Shown: positions 46,493 to 51,760 of the stretch, one piece after another | Numbering within the stretch: position 1 is the first letter of the stretch | Layout of the letters: each line of letters begins with the position of its first letter | Assembly: GCA_036897095.1 (NCBI GenBank) | Contig: JAYMSP010000438.1 | Location: 1 to 51,760 of the forward strand | Source: Plantago elongata | Lineage: Eukaryota > Streptophyta > Magnoliopsida > Lamiales > Plantaginaceae | Direction: 5' to 3' | DNA length: 51,760 nt | The notes under the pieces: model-generated | Told to the model about the DNA's origin: nothing | Database searches by the model: none | What the model saw: only the letters and a program-made list of their open reading frames with translations | Position numbers and translations under genes: made by a program

Positions 46493-49400
46493 ATGAAGAG
46501 CCATTGCTGGATTCGTGCTTCTGCTTCCGATTTCAATGGTCCGATTCCTCAACCTCGAAGGCAAGCTCAATGTCAATTTTGCTTACTTTACTTCTCGTCA
46601 TTTCTCGAAGTGTTTGAACAAATTGTAATTTCTCGTATTGATTTTGGGATTGCAGTGGTCACACAGCTGTGAACGTCGGGAAATCGAAGATAGTGTTATT
46701 CGGTGGTTTATTGGACAAGAAGTTCCTTAATGACGTTATCGTTTACGATATCGGTACTGTTTCCCTGATCTCTTTGGATTATTGAGCTATTCATTGAATC
46801 GTATCGAAGTTACTTGCTGTGAATATTGTGATCTTACTGCGAATTTAATGGTTTAATTTCTAGGTTTTATGATCTAGGTGATTTAGTTAGTGTTCGGAGT
46901 TTTTTTATTGCAAGGTTGAATTCGAAGCTGTAGTTTCCTGGGAATTAGTTTTCAGGTTCATAGGATTGAGCTCATTTAATTGGAGATGATGAAAAGTTAG
47001 TTCAACATAAAAGCATTTTCAACTCTGAGTTAATGGCTCCGATTGTGGATTCATTCATTGTACTGCAGATACATCGTGAATGAGTTTGTAAGACTTGATC
47101 ACATATATTAGTGATTGTCGAAGTGTGTTGTTCCTTGGAGTTCTGATCAAAACTGTTAACCAGTATAATTAGTTAGGCTTGTAGCAATTACAAGCCGAGA
47201 CTGAACAATATAAATAGATTGGGAGTTGTTGCTAGTACCTTTGCATTGAAACTGGAAATCAGACTGTGATTTTGCAGCTATATAAAATATTAGTAAGCAT
47301 AGGGGTTGAGGTGACCTAAGTCATCTAGAATCTGTATGGCTTTGCTTAAACGGAAACGTGATTAGTTAGTAACACCCACAACAAGTGATTTAGTCCTGTT
47401 TTATAACTTTCACCTGGAAGGATGGTTCTTGAATGTGCACCAAAAGTGTTTCTGTAGGAAGAAACATTTCAACCTGAAAGGAGAGATAAGAAAGATAACA
47501 GTACTGCTAGACAGGTCACTAAACATAAGAAAGTCAAAATGGGACTTGTATCCCTATAGAACCTTTTCGCTCATCCTTTGACACCTGTATTAGGGCAAGC
47601 ATCGACGCTGGACATGTGACTGACGATAATAAAACATTAAGCATATACTTGCACAATCATGTTAGATAGCACGTATAGTCGTGTCTCCTCTGTGTTTCCA
47701 TCTGGAGCATTTCAGTATATTACAAATGGATTTTAACAGCATATATCTGACTGTTCACATACTGTACTGTTGCTTATAATGTGTGAACGAAAGGTGAGTG
47801 TGATTGGCTAGTCCTGTCAAATTGGAAGAAAATAATGCGTGACATAATAATTAATGAGATATTGGTGGGCACTTGAAACAGTATACTTGACCAAGATCGC
47901 ATGCAAGTTTTGACATATTGGAACAGAGGGATTTGGCTAGGCATTCTGGTTCATTATTTATGCATCTTAATTGGTATATCAATAGTAAATGAAAAACCAT
48001 AGTTTCCCCAGGTCATATTCTAAGGTTTTAAAATTTTGGTTACTGCAGACAATAATATGTGGTTTCAGCCAGAGTGCACGGGAAGCGAATCAGATGGGCA
48101 AGTGGGCCCGAGCCCACGTGCTTTTCATATTGCTGTTGCAATTGACTGTCACATGTTCATATTTGGAGGGAGATCTGGTGGTAATAGGTACTACCATAAA
48201 ATTTCTCCCTGTATCTTACGTGTCTACTAATTTGTATGTGCTAAAGTATGTTCATGATATTTACAAGATTGTTAATTATTGGCAGGCTGGGTGATTTCTG
48301 GGTCTTAGATACTGGTAAGCTTCCAATTATAACCACTTACATGGGACTACACAATAAATGACTGAATGACACATCCTACTGGTGACAGATATATGGCAAT
48401 GGTCAGAACTCACCAGTTTTGGTGATTTGCCATCATCAAGAGACTTTGCTGCTGCTTCTGCTATTGGAAACCGCAAAATTGTAATGTGAGGATTGAATAA
48501 TTTTAAAGTTCTTTTTGTTGAGTTCTTGTTTATCTGTTTGACTTACAAACCTTAGTTAAAGATAGGTATGGCGGCTGGGATGGAAAGAAGTGGCTCTCAG
48601 ATGTCTATGTTATGGATACAAGTAATTTTTTGTTTTCTTTTTATATCTTGCCATTATTATTGTTTAATATTTAAAGTCAAGCTGGGTAGTAACTTGACTT
48701 CGATTTGCATCTCAAACAGTTTCACTTGAGTGGGTGGAGTTATCAGTGTCAGGGACAATCCCTCCACCAAGATGTGGTCATTCTGTCACAATGATTGAGA
48801 AGCGATTGCTCATTTATGGTGGTAGAGGTAATCTATCATTGACTAATTTACTCAAATGCGATGATAGGGTTTTCCTTTCTTCATTAAATATACTACTTTA
48901 GAAGGAAAATGCGCCCCTGCCCCTCCCCATTTTTATGAAGTGCTCCTATGAATCCTGTTCATGCACTTCTACAAAATTTGTCCCTCTTTTTTTTGTAAAA
49001 TATCTCCAGCAAGTTAGCAACTTCCATTTTCTACAGTAGGACATCATTTTGCTATGCCCTTGAGGCATCTAATGACTGAAATGCCCCAGTTAAGTATAAA
49101 GTTTTGAGGTTCAAATTCTTGAATTGAATGTTTATTTCACCTTCTATCATTCTTCTGAAAGTTTTTCGTCATGCTATTGTTCGGCAATTTATCAGCAACC
49201 GTAGACTCAATTTTGTGGGTCTGGTTTTAGCGGATTTAATTTCTTGTGTTTGCAGGTGGTGGAGGGCCAATTATGGGCGATCTATGGGCTCTTAAGGGAC
49301 TTATTGAAGAAGGTTTTTCTTAATTCTGGGTTAATATCTTTCTAGAAGTTCTGAAATCTCAAGTTGGACCTAGTGAAATCAGCCTCTTTAATTCCTGCAA

Positions 49401-51695
49401 ATGGAACTCTTTGCTTGACATGCCAAATGGAACCAAATTTAACTCTGGAAGTTATGAACTTTTATCGACATACTTGTGAACTTACTCTATTTATGAGAAA
49501 CTCGAGAAATAACCACTGTGTTGTATAATTTCCTGGCTTCACTTTTTTTCATGCTCTAATTCTTCAACTTTTTGTTTCATATAATCCAAATTTGCATAAC
49601 TTTTACACTCCCTCCGTCCCAATGTCAACTTCCCGTATTCCTTTTTGATCCGTCCCAATGTCAACTTCCCATACCTTAAATGAGAAACATCTTTCCTACT
49701 TTATTCGCCCTCTCACATACTTTTTTCATCCTCTCACATAATTTTATCCACTTAACCTATCTTTTATAAATTAATCTAAGGCCCTGTTTAGCAAAACTAG
49801 CTGAAAAGGTAGCTGGTAGATGAATAATTACCTGGTAGCTGGTTAGGTAGCTTTGTTTTTCAACAAGCTAACTTGGTTAGCTTCTCAAACCAACTAGCTT
49901 GTTGAAAAGCTGCGCGTTCACGTATCGAGCTTTTTATTAAAAAAAGCTCATAGAGCTGAAAAGCTAGTTGAAAAGGTAGTGGTAAACAGAGCCTGAATAT
50001 GATTTCATTTTGTTCCACATGGGCTCACTTGCTATATCTGTTAACTTTGGTGTCTTATTTTTTTGTGGAAGGAAGAGAATGAAGCTCCTGGTTGGACCCA
50101 GTTAAAGCTTCCTGGTCAAGCTCCTTCACCCCGTTGTGGACACACCATAACTTCTGGAGGACCTTATGTAAGAACATCAATTTCTTGCTAGGAGATGCTA
50201 CACACGATTTATCAGTTCCCATTAACTATAATCATTTACAACATCGGAAGATAAATCTACTCAATATATCTAGGTGGATCCTTTGCCTGCACAATACAAC
50301 ATCAGAATGGGATGTAGGGGGATTAGAATGAGATTTGGTCATTCAAGTGAGAGTTTCAGGTCTGCCCCAAAGAGAGTAGATTTTTTTTCCTTCCAAAATG
50401 CTGATATGATGCAATAGTGTTACTTTTGTATCATTGTTGCCTCGTATAGGAGTGAGGCTCTAATTCTATTGAAGGATGGGCTGTGGAAACCTGAACTTTA
50501 GTTTTGAATGCTTCGTTTCTCGGGATGACTTATCAGTAGGTGATTCATTGTCTATTGGTATTCGTAAGATGCTTTGGCATCTTCCTATCCGTCTGGCCCT
50601 TCGCGAATTAGTTATTAACTATTTCGAATTTTCATATGTCCAAAGCTTTATGCACACATGTTTTTGAACTTTATTGCATATTAATAAGTGGATAGCTTCT
50701 TGATTCTCCATGTTAAGTAAAGGACCACCATACATATTTTTGTACAATTTATTTAATGTTTGCATTTTAAATGCCTGTGGGTCTGTAACAAAAGTGGCTT
50801 CGACATATCGTATTTATTACTTATTGTCCTCAGAGTTATAAATGTTTCCTTTTTACAGCTTTTGTTGTTTGGAGGGCATGGAACAGGTGGTTGGTTAAGC
50901 CGTTATGATATTTACTACAACGACTGCATTGTTTTAGACAGGGGTGAGTATTATTTTTCTGCTCCATCCTAGCTTCACTAATTTACTCTGGACATTGTTT
51001 GTTAGTTTATAAGAGTCCATGCTTATCCTGTAGGCACCCTTATTAATTCTGAGTAGCTTCTCTTTGCATGCAGTTTCTGTGCAGTGGAAGCACATGGCCA
51101 CTAGCAATGAAGCCCCAATTGCTCGAGCATACCATTCCATGAACAGTGTTGGTTCGCGGTACTTGCTGTTTGGTGGTTTTGACGGAAATGTAACATATGG
51201 CGATCTCTGGTGGCTTGTACCTGAAGGTATTTTTACTACCCTCGGGCATGATTAACTCGCGTACTGTCTTGTTTGTAATTGCTGCCCACCTTTTCTTTGG
51301 TTGGTTTGTCTATAATTTAACTTTTTTTTCATAATGCAAAACAACGATCTGCGTCTACATTATCGTTCATGGTTTTCAACATGTAAAACCATGATATTTA
51401 TCTCTCGTTGTAAGTGTGTATTTTGTCTTGTTCTAATGTTTTGGGTATTAACCCTGCTTTTGGTTAAGCCTTCTGTAATGTTCTAAAACATAAACAAAAA
51501 TAAATTAAGGACAGAAATATTACTGCATGACCCTTTTCATGTTTGCAGAAAAAGATGCGTTTCGGCAATTTTCTTTACAAAATTATGTTGTGATATCATA
51601 ACTCTGAATCTGTGATTATAACAGACGACCCCACTGCAAAACGAGCAACATCGAATGCTATTTTAGAAGATACAAGTTCAGGTAAAGAGTCAGAG
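46493..51695 (+). CDS. Kelch-repeat (galactose-oxidase-like beta-propeller) protein, 3' end outside the window
   Basis: Twelve exons are visible: 46493-46560, 46656-46753, 48049-48187, 48286-48314, 48389-48485, 48566-48621, 48720-48827, 49256-49312, 50076-50167, 50859-50943, 51074-51226 and 51625-51695. They encode 351 residues ending at an in-phase donor. Successive kelch blades are marked by GG pairs followed by W and [70 protein letters not shown] and [17 protein letters not shown]. Each blade is preceded by a P-R-x-x-H segment. Such propellers bind partner proteins; no F-box, phosphatase or acyl-CoA-binding domain is present in the visible part. Similar Arabidopsis proteins carry a C-terminal coiled coil, possibly beyond the edge here. 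Intron 1 has a GC donor. Intron 8 holds a MITE. Confidence 0.9.
49608..49779. repeat. CTCCCTCCGTCCC-type MITE end fragment with doubled internal unit
   Basis: It begins CTCCCTCCGTCCC and contains CCGTCCCAATGTCAACTTCC twice, at 49614 and 49650 (36-bp spacing). The right end runs directly into the MITE at 49780, so the second element may have inserted at its edge. It is related in layout to the repeat at 1181. Confidence 0.5.
49780..49993 (+). mobile_element. Tourist/Harbinger-like MITE copy 2 (214 bp) in kelch intron 8
   Basis: The left terminus is GGCCCTGTTTAGCAAAAC. The right terminus, reverse-complemented, is GGCTCTGTTTACCACTAC, so the outer 11 bp match at 10 positions. Inside, AGCTGAAAAGGTAGCTGGTAG is mirrored by TACCTTTTCAACTAGCTTTT-type sequence. 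Flanks are TAA at the left and TGA at the right, close to the 3-bp TWA duplication of PIF/Harbinger MITEs. GGCCCTGTTT is a common start for that group. A decayed relative in the opposite orientation lies at 28643-28865. Confidence 0.72.
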
Positions 51696-51711
51696 GTACG
51701 TGGAAATAAGT

Positions 51712-51734
51712 CCCCCCCCCCCCCCCCCCCCCCC
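51712..51734. repeat. Poly-C tract (about 23 C) in the last visible kelch intron
   Basis: A run of about 23 cytosines, 17 bp after the donor at 51696. A shorter 12-C run lies at 44-55. Long C homopolymers are prone to sequencing and assembly errors, so the exact length is uncertain. Confidence 0.8.
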
Positions 51735-51760
51735 GCCTTTGTCATTATTTACAAATGCTT

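Noticed and set aside
1..51760. CRISPR arrays, operons, bacterial-type operators or phage genes
   Set aside because: Nothing of the kind is present; gene structure is entirely plant nuclear.

Overview
The window is plant nuclear DNA, most likely from a eudicot. It has large intron-rich genes with AT-rich introns, plant-only families (ORRM1-type plastid editing factor, IQM, FAR1-related, PDR-type ABCG, AHP-like phosphotransfer protein) and short decayed transposons between genes. An asterid such as a Lamiales species is a guess. Exon models were built by hand from open frames, splice signals and phase; every model below keeps phase across all its junctions.

Layout. 1-2.2 kb: AT-rich, no convincing gene. 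2.2-3.1 kb: an 887-bp hAT-like element with an 8-bp target duplication. 3.9-6.4 kb (-): R3H-SUZ protein, with an open frame continuing past its stop codon. 7.7-10.5 kb (-): decayed FAR1-related (FRS) pseudogene. 12.6-14.7 kb (+): mitochondrial-type NFU iron-sulfur scaffold. 15.1-15.3 kb: Stowaway-like MITE. 16.5-21.4 kb (+): MFS transporter with a SINE in its first intron. 22.1-25.0 kb (+): ORRM1-like plastid RNA editing factor. 25.9-27.5 kb (+): GDSL esterase/lipase. 28.6 kb: MITE. 29.5-31.0 kb (+): copper chaperone CCH. 31.7-34.3 kb (-): IQM calmodulin-binding protein with a 133-bp intronic tandem duplication. 36.4-37.8 kb (-): histidine-phosphotransfer-like protein lacking the phospho-histidine and rich in cysteines. 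39.1-46.1 kb (+): full-size PDR/ABCG transporter. 46.5 kb to the right edge (+): kelch-repeat protein, incomplete, with a second copy of the 28.6-kb MITE family in an intron.

The genes are independent plant loci and do not form a pathway or cluster. CCH and the IQM gene converge; the HPt-like gene and the ABCG gene diverge from a 1.25-kb shared upstream region. The most interesting points are (1) the cysteine-rich pseudo-HPt protein, (2) five GC-AG introns among about 75 introns, in five different genes, (3) a long in-frame ORF after the R3H stop codon, and (4) well-bounded mobile elements: a hAT-like element, a tRNA-type SINE with a 17-bp duplication, and two related MITEs.
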